Source: Candidatus Sulfotelmatobacter sp.
GTDB taxonomy: Bacteria; Acidobacteriota; Terriglobia; Terriglobales; Acidobacteriaceae
NCBI GenBank assembly: GCA_030041215.1
Contig: JASHOH010000178.1
Coordinates: 1 to 54,710, forward strand
Direction: 5' to 3'
Length of the DNA: 54,710 bases
Below the pieces are notes generated by a model, which made no database searches, was not told the DNA's origin, and saw only the letters and a program-made list of their open reading frames with translations. The position numbers and the translations under genes were made by a program. Shown here in pieces: positions 18,142-26,935 of this stretch (within the stretch, counting starts at the first letter, position 1; each line of letters begins with the position of its first letter).

Positions 18142-19125
18142 ATGAACAGCTTTTATGTGGTTGGAGGACGGCTGAGAAGCAGTCTGTTCCGCAAGCTGGA
18201 AGAATGGCAGTCATGCGAACAGGCGTTGCTGATCGAGCTCGACCCAACGACGAACAAATCCCGGGTAAACATCGAGTATGTCTCGCCACCTGAAGCGTGC
18301 CCGGAAGACTCACCGGCGATTTTATTTAAATCGGCTACGATAAGGGACAACAAGCTGTACACGTGTACTTCGACGGAAGTGCTGGTGTACGAGCTGCCGA
18401 GTCACCGGCTGGCGCATTACATCTCGCTGCCGTCCTTCAATGATTTGCATCATGCTTATCCATCGCGGCAAGGAACGATTTTAGTCGCCGTGACCGGACT
18501 GGACATGGTCGTTGAGATCACTCTGACCGGTGAAATCGTCAGGGAATGGAATGTCTTAGGTGAGGATCCGTGGTGCAGATTCTCGCGCCAGATCGACTAT
18601 CGCCTGGTCCCCACGACGAAACCGCACCAGTCGCATCCAAACCACGTCTTTGAAATCGATGACGAAATTTGGGTCACGCGCTTCCGCCAGCGCGATGCTA
18701 TCAGTTTGACCAAGCCCGGCCGCCGCATCGATGTCGCTGTGCAGACCCCGCACGACGGCCTTGTTGTGGGCGACAAAATCTACTTCACCACAGTAGACGG
18801 TCACGTGGTAATCGCCGACAAGAACACGCTTGAGATACAACAGACCATCGACCTGAACGCCATGAGCGGGCAGTCAGACCAAAACCTGGGTTGGTGCCGT
18901 GGTTTGCTTCCAATCGACGATCGATGGATATGGGTCGGGTTCACCCGGGTCCGGCCTACGAAGTTTGTCGAAAATGTGGCTTGGATCCGGCATGGATCGC
19001 GCCATCGCCCCACGAATGTCGCGCTGTACGACCTGAAGCTGAACAAGTGTGAACAGGACATCGAACTGGAGCCGCATGGTATCGGAATCGTTTTCAGTTT
19101 ACTCGCCCCCCCGGGACAACCGTGA
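18142..19125 (+). CDS. Beta-propeller-like protein of EPS context, function unknown
   Basis: 327 residues without signal peptide or membrane segment, so probably cytoplasmic. Repeated four-strand blocks ending in polar turns are visible (KLYTCTSTEVLVYELPS, TILVAVTGLDMVVEITLTG, IWVTRFRQRDAISL, KIYFTTVDGHVVIADKN, WIWVGFTRVRP), consistent with a five- or six-bladed propeller. Conserved-looking polar residues include SHPNHVFE and the DDRW segment. It overlaps the next deacetylase gene by one base and follows the flippase by 34 bp, so it belongs to the same unit. A role in sensing or binding a sugar nucleotide or oligosaccharide is inference only. Confidence 0.7.
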   Translation: MNSFYVVGGRLRSSLFRKLEEWQSCEQALLIELDPTTNKSRVNIEYVSPPEACPEDSPAILFKSATIRDNKLYTCTSTEVLVYELPSHRLAHYISLPSFNDLHHAYPSRQGTILVAVTGLDMVVEITLTGEIVREWNVLGEDPWCRFSRQIDYRLVPTTKPHQSHPNHVFEIDDEIWVTRFRQRDAISLTKPGRRIDVAVQTPHDGLVVGDKIYFTTVDGHVVIADKNTLEIQQTIDLNAMSGQSDQNLGWCRGLLPIDDRWIWVGFTRVRPTKFVENVAWIRHGSRHRPTNVALYDLKLNKCEQDIELEPHGIGIVFSLLAPPGQP

Positions 19126-19919
19126 TGTCGAAGCCAGGCATCGTTTTTTTGATGTATCACGAACTGGAGATTCCAGGCCGGCCCCTGAGCCACGGCGAGC
19201 CAGGCTATGTTCGCTATGCCATTTCTGCGCTGGATTTTCGCGAACAGATGCGCCAGATTCAACAAAGCGGATATATCGGCTATAGCGTGAGTCAGGCGCT
19301 CGAGTTCCCGGGAACGCCCAGTGTCGGCATTACTTTCGATGATGGCTGCGAGAGCGATGTCCTTGCCGCAGCCCCTGTCTTACGAGAATTTGCTTTTGGA
19401 GCAACATTTTATGTCACTTACGAATGGCTCGAACAAAAGGGCCATCTTTCCCTTCGGCAGTTGAAAGAACTCAGCCAACAGGGATTTGAAATCGGCTGTC
19501 ACTCCATGACCCATGCTTACCTCAACGAACTCGATGACCGCGGGTTACAGAGCGAGATCGTTGAACCGAAAGTCAAACTTGAGCAGGCTATCGGAAAGGC
19601 CGTGCACCATTTTTCCTGCCCGGGAGGGAGATATAACCGGCGCGTGGCCGAGGTGGCGCGTAAGGCGGGTTACAGGAGCGTGGCCACCAGCCGCATCCAT
19701 CCCAACTCGCCGCATACCGACCCCTTCTGTTTAGGACGAGTTGCTGTCATGCGAGGGACGCCGTTGAAAGCAGTGCACGCCATATTCACTGGGAAAGCCC
19801 TGGCGCGGCTGCGAACACAAAGCCAGTTTCGCAATGCCGCAAAATGGCTGTTCGGAAATTCGCTCTATGATCGCATGCGTGCACTGGCCTTAGGCAGCCA
19901 CGATTTACCCAGGCGATGA
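19125..19919 (+). CDS. Polysaccharide deacetylase (NodB / CE4 family)
   Basis: 264 residues from ATG 19125; a GTG at 19122 adds one residue. Complete CE4 motifs: ITFDDG (motif 1, near residues 66-71), CHSMTH (motif 2, near 125-130) and SCPGGRYN (motif 3, near 164-171). The N-terminus FLMYHEL is also typical. No signal peptide, so it may act on a lipid-linked intermediate on the cytoplasmic side. It overlaps the propeller-like gene by one base and the sulfotransferase by four (ATGA), which strongly suggests translational coupling. This is the second NodB protein in the window; it is shorter than 11164-12129 and lacks its insert. Confidence 0.9.
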   Translation: MSKPGIVFLMYHELEIPGRPLSHGEPGYVRYAISALDFREQMRQIQQSGYIGYSVSQALEFPGTPSVGITFDDGCESDVLAAAPVLREFAFGATFYVTYEWLEQKGHLSLRQLKELSQQGFEIGCHSMTHAYLNELDDRGLQSEIVEPKVKLEQAIGKAVHHFSCPGGRYNRRVAEVARKAGYRSVATSRIHPNSPHTDPFCLGRVAVMRGTPLKAVHAIFTGKALARLRTQSQFRNAAKWLFGNSLYDRMRALALGSHDLPRR

Positions 19920-21031
19920 AAGCCACGTGCAACCGAAAGTGCGACAAGGGCGCATGTACAATTAGGAAAGGCATGGGGACGAGCGTAAACAACATCGCCG
20001 TGCTGAAAGGCTCAAACTCGCGGACAGAGCGGAGCCACCGGCCCGTGTTCGTTATGGGCTGTCACCGCTCTGGAACCAACCTGCTGTATGACACCTTGCT
20101 GTCGGCCGGAGGCTTTGCCCTGTATCACGGGTATCTTCCTTTTTACAAGATTTTTATTCCACGATTTGGGCATCCCCGAAGTATGGCGAACCGCAGAAAA
20201 ATAGTTGATGCATTTGTACGCAGCAAGGGTTTCGAGCGCAGCGGCCTGAATGCCTCCGATCTTTCGGTTAAGCTCCTGGCAGAGGGCAAGACAGCTGGAG
20301 ACTTCATTCGTATCGTTATGGATGAAGTTGCCCATCAGCAAGGCGCCAGCCGCTGGGCCGTTTACGATCCGGACAATCTTCTGCATATTCCGAGAATCAA
20401 AGCCGACATGCCTGACGCCCTGTTTCTACATATTGTTCGAGATGGACGGGATATCGCTTTGTCGCTGAAGAAAATGGGCGGCTTCCGGCCATTCCCCTGG
20501 AGGCGGCGTCCCCGCAATCTCTTCGAGACCGCACTTTATTGGCAATGGACGGTCCAGACAGGCAGGCGCCACGGGAGCCAGCTTCCCAATGACTATCTTG
20601 AGATCCATTACGAAGACTTGGTCACGGCACCTCGTGAAACATTAAACAAGCTCTCTGAATTCCTGGATCATGACTTGGATTATGATCGGATTCGCGATGC
20701 AGCCCTGGGACGGGTTCGCCAGTCGAATTCATCGTTTCTTGACGAGGGCGGGGAATCGAGCGCCCACACGGTGAACCGCTGGAAGGAGAGACTTTCAGCG
20801 CAAGAGATCAGAGACCTAGAGACTTTGATCGGCCCATGTCTGCAGGAAAACGGCTACCCCTTGACCTCGACCGCCGAGCAGCGATCTCAGAATCTGCGAT
20901 GGAAGTTTCTGGCCGCCGCGTACCCTTTTTTTCTCAGCACTAAGCTTTGGCTCAAGCTGCATACTCCAGTAGGAAGATTTTCCAATCTTTCGGCGCTTGG
21001 ACTCTCGGATCGGAGTGACGAAGCAAGTTGA
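19916..21031 (+). CDS. Sulfotransferase (Sulfotransfer_3-like)
   Basis: 371 residues from ATG 19916, which overlaps the previous stop as ATGA. ATG 19973 has a far better Shine-Dalgarno (AGGAAAGG) and removes a Cys-rich leader of 19 residues, so either may be used. The P-loop-like PAPS site is FVMGCHRSGTNLL (45-57), and the 3-prime-phosphate region is LFLHIVRDGRDIALS. HYEDL and a late RWKERLS segment are typical of this sulfotransferase branch, which differs from 13440-14270. The acceptor is unknown, presumably the polysaccharide or its lipid-linked unit. The C-terminal 60 residues are basic and hydrophobic. Confidence 0.85.
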   Translation: MKATCNRKCDKGACTIRKGMGTSVNNIAVLKGSNSRTERSHRPVFVMGCHRSGTNLLYDTLLSAGGFALYHGYLPFYKIFIPRFGHPRSMANRRKIVDAFVRSKGFERSGLNASDLSVKLLAEGKTAGDFIRIVMDEVAHQQGASRWAVYDPDNLLHIPRIKADMPDALFLHIVRDGRDIALSLKKMGGFRPFPWRRRPRNLFETALYWQWTVQTGRRHGSQLPNDYLEIHYEDLVTAPRETLNKLSEFLDHDLDYDRIRDAALGRVRQSNSSFLDEGGESSAHTVNRWKERLSAQEIRDLETLIGPCLQENGYPLTSTAEQRSQNLRWKFLAAAYPFFLSTKLWLKLHTPVGRFSNLSALGLSDRSDEAS

Positions 21032-21161
21032 GGTTCATCCGCCTATCCGAGCCGAGGCTCCTCCCGATCTGTAGCCGTGACAGCGTAGGCAGCGAAGTCG
21101 CAAGAAGTCGTTGGATGAGGCAGCATCTTTTTCTTTAGTGCCGAACAGATAACGTAACAAA

Positions 21162-21641
21162 ATGAAATCACGACCAGGGCATCCTACGGTGCAACCATCG
21201 GGCTCTTCGACCATCGCGACCAGTTCGCCTCTGCCGGGCAAGTTACATCACATCGGCTTTGTTGTAGGTTCCATTGCCAAGTCGGTGCAGCCATTTATCG
21301 ATTCTTTGCAATTAGAATGGGACGGACTCGTATTTCACGATCCGAATCAAGGTGTGCGGGTGACATTCTTGCGCCATAAGGCCGTCGATAGTCCATTGCT
21401 GGAGCTCGTTGAGCCCGCAGGCGAGGCCTCGCCCGTGGCGGCATTCGGTAAAAAAGGAGGCGGTCTGCATCACATCTGCTATGAAGTGGAAAACCTGGAG
21501 GAACGATTGGCCTTTGTCCGTTCCAAGGGCGGCGTTGTCGCGCGGCCGCCGATGCCGGCGATTGCGTTCCAGGACCGCCGCATCGCCTGGGTCTATACAA
21601 AAAGCAAGATGCTGATTGAATTCCTGGAACGCCAGCGATGA
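21162..21641 (+). CDS. VOC-family protein, methylmalonyl-CoA-epimerase-like
   Basis: 159 residues. Two beta-alpha-beta-beta-beta modules are seen, with the metal-ligand set of the methylmalonyl-CoA epimerase branch: LHHIG (His29/30), NQGVRV (Gln63), GLHHICYEV (His103/104) and LIEFLE (Glu153). ELVEP and RIAWVYTK are further signatures of that branch. The first 25 residues are a Pro/Ser-rich leader. Its stop overlaps the FkbH start by four bases, so the two are coupled. In this setting it may epimerise or isomerise the acyl unit carried by the neighbouring carrier protein; that is inference. A housekeeping epimerase would normally lie near mutase genes, which are absent. Confidence 0.8.
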   Translation: MKSRPGHPTVQPSGSSTIATSSPLPGKLHHIGFVVGSIAKSVQPFIDSLQLEWDGLVFHDPNQGVRVTFLRHKAVDSPLLELVEPAGEASPVAAFGKKGGGLHHICYEVENLEERLAFVRSKGGVVARPPMPAIAFQDRRIAWVYTKSKMLIEFLERQR

Positions 21642-23530
21642 GTTCGGGGGCGAAAATCCGAGACTTGCGCAAGGAAGCCGACGACTTGATCGCTTCTGCG
21701 TCAGAGCAACTTGCTGCCCTTCGTCTGGCCGAACTCTGGCGCGAGGAGAGCACTGCAGCAACCGCTGCTTTCGTAACTTCGCGCTTTGAGAAACTGCGGA
21801 CCAAGATTCCTCTTGTATCGTATCGCCTTGCGATTCTTCGCTCTTTCACCCTGGAACCCGCCATCCCTTTCCTTCGCGCGCTGGCCTTTGTCCATGGCAT
21901 CGATCTGAACGTCCATGTCGGCGACTTCAATGCCTATGCGCAGGAGATTCTCGACAGCAATAGCTCTCTCTATGCCTTCGCTCCCGACTGTGTCATTCTC
22001 GCAATCCAGACTGGCGACGTTGCTCCCGAGTTATGGAATGAATTCCCGAAGCTCTCACCGGAATCGGTCAGCGGTACTGTTGAACGAGTCTCAAGCAGCT
22101 TTGAACAGTGGATTCGCGCATTTCGTGAGCGGTCGTCTGCCGCGCTGATCGTGCACTCTCTTGAGCTGCCGGGACATCCGAGCTTGGGATTGCTCGATGC
22201 CCAACTATCGACCAGCCAGTCCGCAACAATTGAAGAAATCAATCGGGCGCTGCGGCGCATAGCCAGTCAGCATCGCAGCATCTACGTGCTCGATTACGCG
22301 GCGCTGGTTGCTTGTCATGGCTACCTGCATTGGCACGATGAGCGAAAGTGGCTCATTGCCCGGATGCCAATCGCTGCCGACCAGCTTATCCATCTAGCGC
22401 GCGAGTGGTTGCGCTTCCTGGCGCCCCTCACCGGCAGGATCGCCAAGGTGGCCACGGTTGATCTGGACAACACGCTTTGGGGAGGGGTGATCGGCGAAGA
22501 CGGCATGAGCGGAATCAAGCTGGGATCGGAATATCCCGGCGCGGCTTATCAGGCGTTGCAACGAGCCCTTCTCGACCTGACGCGACGCGGCATACTCCTG
22601 GCCGTTTGCAGCAAAAATAACCCTGAAGAGGCGCAGGAGGCATTGAAAAACCATCCGGGAATGTTGCTGCGACCCGGCGATTTTGTTGCCATGCGAATCA
22701 ACTGGAATGACAAGTCGCAGAACTTACGGGAAATTGCAGCGGAACTCAATGTGGGCTTGGATGCCGTGGCCTTCGTAGATGACAACCCCTTCGAGCGCGA
22801 ACAGGTCCGCAATGCCCTGCCCGAAGTTATGGTTCTGCATCTGCCTAGCGATCCGCTCAAGTATGCCGATGCAGTTCGAGATTATCCAGCCTTCCAGCGG
22901 CTTGCACTTTCCGAAGAAGACCGGCGACGCACAGACATCTATGTCGCGCAACGCGAACGCTCGCAGACGCAACGGAATTTCACTAGCAAGGAAGATTTTT
23001 TTCGTTACCTCGAACAGGAGGCAGAAGTAGCGCCCCTAGCGCCGGAGACTTTGGCTCGCGTCGCCCAACTCACGCAAAAAACCAATCAATTCAATCTCAC
23101 GACGCGGCGGTTCACTGAGCAGCAGATCTCCGATCTGATCGCCGATCCGCATTACAGGGTCCTCTCTCTGCGGGTCCGAGACCGCTTTGGCGACCATGGC
23201 CTGGTTGGGGTCGCTATTACTCATGACCAGGGCGAAGCCTGCGAGATAGATTCTTTTCTTCTCAGCTGTCGCGTGATCGGCAGAACTGTGGAAAGCGCGT
23301 TCTTGTCTTCTCTGGCCTGCGCCGCGGCGGCGCGAGGATGTGTGCGGCTCAATGGATGGTTCCTGCCCACAAAGAAGAACGCGCCCGCGCAGGATTTTTA
23401 TTCGCAGCACGGATTTCAGGTTCAAATGAAAAACGGCGAGGGCTCGTTGTGGACATTCGATCTGCGCCAGGGCAGAATCCCTGCTCCACCTTGGATACGC
23501 TTGCGAGTCAACGAAGGAGAACAGAATTGA
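21638..23530 (+). CDS. FkbH-like HAD-IIIC protein (glyceryl-ACP-forming type)
   Basis: 630 residues, full length for the family. Layout: a helical/SGNH-like N-terminal region (about 1-265), a HAD-IIIC domain beginning VDLDNTLWGGVIGEDG (Asp275 and Asp277) with AVCSKNNPEEA and FVDDNPFERE, and a GNAT-like C-terminal region (about 480-620). FkbH proteins of tetronate and methoxymalonyl pathways dephosphorylate 1,3-bisphosphoglycerate and load the glyceryl unit onto a carrier protein. A dedicated carrier protein gene overlaps its stop codon here, which supports that role. No polyketide synthase or 3-hydroxyacyl-CoA dehydrogenase is nearby, so the glyceryl or derived acyl group may be a polysaccharide decoration. 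Confidence 0.9.
   Translation: MSSGAKIRDLRKEADDLIASASEQLAALRLAELWREESTAATAAFVTSRFEKLRTKIPLVSYRLAILRSFTLEPAIPFLRALAFVHGIDLNVHVGDFNAYAQEILDSNSSLYAFAPDCVILAIQTGDVAPELWNEFPKLSPESVSGTVERVSSSFEQWIRAFRERSSAALIVHSLELPGHPSLGLLDAQLSTSQSATIEEINRALRRIASQHRSIYVLDYAALVACHGYLHWHDERKWLIARMPIAADQLIHLAREWLRFLAPLTGRIAKVATVDLDNTLWGGVIGEDGMSGIKLGSEYPGAAYQALQRALLDLTRRGILLAVCSKNNPEEAQEALKNHPGMLLRPGDFVAMRINWNDKSQNLREIAAELNVGLDAVAFVDDNPFEREQVRNALPEVMVLHLPSDPLKYADAVRDYPAFQRLALSEEDRRRTDIYVAQRERSQTQRNFTSKEDFFRYLEQEAEVAPLAPETLARVAQLTQKTNQFNLTTRRFTEQQISDLIADPHYRVLSLRVRDRFGDHGLVGVAITHDQGEACEIDSFLLSCRVIGRTVESAFLSSLACAAAARGCVRLNGWFLPTKKNAPAQDFYSQHGFQVQMKNGEGSLWTFDLRQGRIPAPPWIRLRVNEGEQN
23514..23519 (+). promoter_or_regulatory. 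Shine-Dalgarno site fixing the TTG start of the carrier protein
   Basis: AAGGAG with a 7-base spacer to TTG 23527. It lies inside the last codons of the FkbH-like gene and decides the start, as no ATG is available near the carrier-protein N-terminus. Confidence 0.8.
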
Positions 23531-23778
23531 CGCCGACCATCTTTGCGCAGGTCCAGCAGATTGCTTCCGACCTTTTTGGCATCCCTGCCGGCCACGTTAC
23601 TGATCAGTCGTCGCCTGAAAACGTTGAGGCCTGGGATTCGACACAGCATTTGAATTTTGTTCTGGCACTGGAAGAAAAATTCAAGTTCCAACTTTCTCCT
23701 GAGGAAATGGAACAGATGCGCAATATTGGAGCCGTCGTGCGGCTGGTCGAAAATAAGCTTCAGCAAGGGCCGCAGTAG
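23527..23778 (+). CDS. Acyl carrier protein
   Basis: 83 residues from a TTG start with a strong ribosome site. The four-helix carrier fold is clear: a first helix TIFAQVQQIASDLFG, the phosphopantetheine site in AWDSTQHLNF (Ser38; DST in place of the common DSL), and EEKF.F.LSPEEMEQM. Holo-form Ser38 would hold the acyl group on a phosphopantetheine arm. The TTG overlaps the FkbH stop, so the two are made together. This type of free carrier partners FkbH-like enzymes. It is not the fatty-acid AcpP: it lacks the DSLD motif and is isolated from fab genes. Confidence 0.9.
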   Translation: MTPTIFAQVQQIASDLFGIPAGHVTDQSSPENVEAWDSTQHLNFVLALEEKFKFQLSPEEMEQMRNIGAVVRLVENKLQQGPQ

Positions 23779-23811
23779 GACCTTCCCACATGCCTTGCAC
23801 GATGCGATGCG

Positions 23812-24933
23812 ATGTCGATTATCATTCAACCATATCGTTCAGAAGACGAAATCGCCGTTGGACAATTCAACCAGCGCCTGAAAGCGGCAGGCGCCGAACC
23901 GGACCTGGTTTTCTATCGCTATGCCGAACCTCGCTGGCTTCCTCCCTCCCAAAGCAGTGAACTTTATCAAGAATATTTTGTCGCAGTGGAGAATGGGATC
24001 GTTCGCGGCGGCTATGCACTGAAGTGGCAAAACTTCTCGTTTGTTGATGGCTCTGTCCACCCTGTTGGGTATTATCACCATCCTTTGTCGGAAGGTATCA
24101 TCAACAAGGCCTATGCCGTTGTTGGCAGCATTCTGCTCAGGGATGCGATGAGCCGGTCCCCGCTGTTGTATTGTCTGGGGATGGGTGGCTACGATCGTCC
24201 ACTGCCCAAGATGCTGGTGCGACTAGGATGGTCGCACTTTGCAGTGCCTTTTTATTTCAAGATTGTCCATCCCTATCGCTTTCTCCGGCAGATGCAAGCT
24301 CTGCGGGGTTCTGTATGGCGCAAACTGCTCATGGATGCTGCTGCCATGTCTGGAGCAGGCTGGGCCGCAGCCAAATTATTTGACAAGGCGCATCGCTTGC
24401 GGGCGCCTCGTGTCGAACCTTTTACAGTGGAAACGATTACCGAGTTCTCGAATTGGGCCGACTCTGTTTGGGAACGATGCAAGTGCTCTTACGCCATGAC
24501 AGCCGTAAGGAATAACCAGAACCTGAGCAGATTGTATCCAGCCGGCGATACGCAGCTTATGCGGCTGCGCGTTCGCAGGCGCGGTGAGGATATCGGATGG
24601 GCAGTCGTCGGCGAACGCCGCAGGGACGAGAAATATGGCTCAATGCACGTAGGTTCGATTATTGACGGCTGGGCGTCACCCGAGGATGCCCTGGCTGTTG
24701 TGCAAGCCGCGACCGCAGCCTTGGAGGAGGCTGAAATGGACTTGATCGTGTCTAACCAAAGTCATCGGTCGTGGGCTCAGGCCTTAGAGAATTGTGGGTT
24801 TCTGGGAGCGGAGTCCAGCTTCATCTTTGCCGCATCGAGAGCTTTAGCTGCGCGGCTCCAACCATTTGGGCGAGTTCAAACGGAAATCCATTTCACCCGG
24901 GCCGATGGAGACGGTCTGCCACGCAATTTCTGA
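23812..24933 (+). CDS. GNAT-fold acyltransferase-like protein, possible acceptor-side enzyme of the FkbH/ACP cassette
   Basis: 373 residues. Two GNAT-like halves are suggested: residues 1-150 (YFVAVENGIVRGGYALKW, then GMGGYDRPLPKMLVRLGW) and 210-365 (LMRLRVRRRGEDIGWAVVGE, IVSNQSHRSWAQALENCGFL). The first half has a hydrophobic strand pair but the acyl-CoA pyrophosphate loop is not standard. It starts 33 bp after the carrier-protein stop on the same strand. I infer that it moves the ACP-bound acyl group to a sugar, but a generic GNAT decoration enzyme unrelated to the carrier is equally possible. It converges tail to tail on the sulfotransferase at 24951. Confidence 0.65.
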   Translation: MSIIIQPYRSEDEIAVGQFNQRLKAAGAEPDLVFYRYAEPRWLPPSQSSELYQEYFVAVENGIVRGGYALKWQNFSFVDGSVHPVGYYHHPLSEGIINKAYAVVGSILLRDAMSRSPLLYCLGMGGYDRPLPKMLVRLGWSHFAVPFYFKIVHPYRFLRQMQALRGSVWRKLLMDAAAMSGAGWAAAKLFDKAHRLRAPRVEPFTVETITEFSNWADSVWERCKCSYAMTAVRNNQNLSRLYPAGDTQLMRLRVRRRGEDIGWAVVGERRRDEKYGSMHVGSIIDGWASPEDALAVVQAATAALEEAEMDLIVSNQSHRSWAQALENCGFLGAESSFIFAASRALAARLQPFGRVQTEIHFTRADGDGLPRNF

Positions 24934-24950
24934 CGAGTGGACGGCGGTGA

Positions 24951-25814
24951 TTAGTTCTCGACACGAACTGCCGCCGGAGGAGCCTCCGATGTCGCGGTCA
25001 GTAATTCGTACCCAAGGCTCTGCATCAGGTGACCCCAATGCTGCTCGATGTATGCCAACGTTTTTTCCGGAAGCACTGTTTTCCAGCCGCCAGAAGTGGC
25101 GCTGCGCACAAACGGCTTATCCTGCCGAGTGAGAATGGTAGCAACCCATTTCGCGCTTTCGGTTTGCTCCATTCTGCGCATGTTCTCAGCAGAACTCAAT
25201 TCGATGGCGCGATTTAGCCGTTCCTGCGTAAGCGTAATGCCAACGAACTCGGCGACCCTCGTCAACTCAGTGTGCGGATCGTTCTTTAAATCTTCATAGC
25301 GCAGCAGGATAAAACCCTCTTTCCCCAGCCGGGTACTCAACCAACTGGTAACATGGTCACTCCAGGACCCAATACGTGGCCAGAACTGCGGCTCCATCCA
25401 GCGCGGCACAAATTCTTCGATCGGGTATCCTTCGCGAATGGATCGGAGTTTCAACTCCCAGTGATAGTTGGAGATCGCAACATCTCGAGGGTCCCGCACG
25501 ATGTAGATCACTTTCTTATAACGCGGATCGAAGCACTCGTGACTTTTGACAATACGAGGGCGGGTCAGAGCGCGCAACACACGATCCGAACTCTTGTACA
25601 TGTCCGGCACGAGCCGCTCAATGGTCAGAAAAGTAACCGCCTCGCGTTCATAGACAAGGTTCCCTATGAGGAAGCGGGTCCAGGTATTGCCGGATCGTGG
25701 GTATGAGGTAAGAAAAACATCGTCCGGAAAAATTGTGATATCGCGCTCGATTCGCAGCTTCCGAAAAAGTACATCGTTAACTCTAGAAAGGTGCTTGAGT
25801 CCACGTTTTAGCAT
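24951..25814 (-). CDS. Sulfotransferase (Sulfotransfer_1 family), paralogue of 13440-14270
   Basis: 287 residues. The PAPS loop is SYPRSGNTW (37-45), the 3-prime-phosphate region is VIYIVRDPRDVAISNY (from residue 102), the likely catalytic His is in VKSHECFDP, and the C-terminal SATSGGWK motif is intact. It aligns along its full length with 13440-14270, including GSW.DHV.SW and LLRYEDL, so the two arose by duplication. The differences in the region after DPRDV (NYHWELK versus YYEYQLK) suggest divergence of acceptor choice. It lies 81 bp downstream of the FemAB-like gene on the same strand, so the pair may form one unit with 26936-28261. Confidence 0.9.
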   Translation of the reverse strand: MLKRGLKHLSRVNDVLFRKLRIERDITIFPDDVFLTSYPRSGNTWTRFLIGNLVYEREAVTFLTIERLVPDMYKSSDRVLRALTRPRIVKSHECFDPRYKKVIYIVRDPRDVAISNYHWELKLRSIREGYPIEEFVPRWMEPQFWPRIGSWSDHVTSWLSTRLGKEGFILLRYEDLKNDPHTELTRVAEFVGITLTQERLNRAIELSSAENMRRMEQTESAKWVATILTRQDKPFVRSATSGGWKTVLPEKTLAYIEQHWGHLMQSLGYELLTATSEAPPAAVRVEN

Positions 25815-25895
25815 CTAGTTTTTCCACATTTCGGCCGACCATCCCAAAGACCCTTTTATTGATTGTAGCAAGGAATGGCGCGTGCTCTGGTACGG

Positions 25896-26924
25896 TCAGG
25901 ATGAAGAATGGTCTACCTTTGCCGCACGGGCTGACCTGAGCCAGCCTTGCAGCCGTTGTTTCCTCTCGTACATCTTCTTGGCCTGTTGCCGAAGGTTGGA
26001 CACGAGCGCTGATCGTGATTTGGTAAACCACGGCACGCGGTGAAGCACGCAACCGTATTTTTCCTTATATTTCCCCTCACCGCCCCAATCGTAGATTTCA
26101 ACTCCCCGATTTTTCCAATAACGCATGGCATACCAGTGGATGGCCTCATTGGGGCGGAGGATTTGGCTCGACTGGTAACTGGCGTTACCCCAGAACTCTG
26201 CGATTTTGTTAAAACCAGGGAAAATTCCTGTGGCAATGCAGTTGCCTTCGGCATCACGCGCGCGCAGCAGCAGAAGCCTCCCGGTTGGCTCCAGGTGCTT
26301 GATGAGCGCCTCTACACGCTGCCGATCGTAGGTTGGAACCAACTTCTGTTTGGCGAAAACCTCTTTCAATTGCTTGTAGTACTCGCCAGCGAAAGCGGGG
26401 TCGTGGGCCTCTTCCATGACGACCCCGCTTTTTTCGGCCTTGCGAATGCATCGCCGGCAGGCACTTTCCATGGCATTAAACAACTCGTCCTCACTCTTGG
26501 TAAGGTCGGTGCGATAGGAAGTGTAAAACTCGCAGGCAAAGCCCAGTTCCTCGCCGTCTGAAATGCTGAAGCACGGATCCGAAACTTCCATGTGCAGACA
26601 CTTCAGCGTCTCCCACGCCATTTTTTCTACGGCAGCCAGTGCAGCGGCGCGAGAGACGCCTGGAAGCAAGTTAAATCCCATATATGGGGTCGTCCATCCG
26701 GGAAAGGAGCTGCCCAGAATCTTCACCCCAAAACGCGAAATGGTCAGGCCGGAAAAATATCCGAGCAGCCGGCCACTTTCACGAAGCTCGGCGACGATCG
26801 GGGTTGCGTTCTGAGTTTCAGCAATAAAGTTGAGCCATTCGCGGGTTTGAAAAACCGTGCGATCGGCAAAAGCGTCCAGGGCCTGCCAGTCGGCCGTTTT
26901 AAAATCAATGGGAGTACATTTCAT
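25896..26924 (-). CDS. FemAB/BioF2-like GNAT-fold transferase
   Basis: 342 residues. The N-terminal half carries TVFQTREWLNFIAET and LLGYFSGL, and the C-terminal half has the family block IYDWGGEGKYKEKYG (near residue 285), preceded by a helix with NEAIHWYAMRYWKNRG. These are the FemAB-like double-GNAT hallmarks found in peptidoglycan cross-bridge enzymes and in many exosortase/EPS clusters. The basic C-terminal tail (KKMYERKQRLQGWLR) could contact membrane lipid. Substrates are unknown; an acyl or aminoacyl transfer onto sugar is inferred. It is 11 bp downstream of the sugar dehydrogenase, so they are likely co-transcribed. Confidence 0.8.
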   Translation of the reverse strand: MKCTPIDFKTADWQALDAFADRTVFQTREWLNFIAETQNATPIVAELRESGRLLGYFSGLTISRFGVKILGSSFPGWTTPYMGFNLLPGVSRAAALAAVEKMAWETLKCLHMEVSDPCFSISDGEELGFACEFYTSYRTDLTKSEDELFNAMESACRRCIRKAEKSGVVMEEAHDPAFAGEYYKQLKEVFAKQKLVPTYDRQRVEALIKHLEPTGRLLLLRARDAEGNCIATGIFPGFNKIAEFWGNASYQSSQILRPNEAIHWYAMRYWKNRGVEIYDWGGEGKYKEKYGCVLHRVPWFTKSRSALVSNLRQQAKKMYERKQRLQGWLRSARAAKVDHSSS

Positions 26925-26935
26925 TTCTCGCCGCC

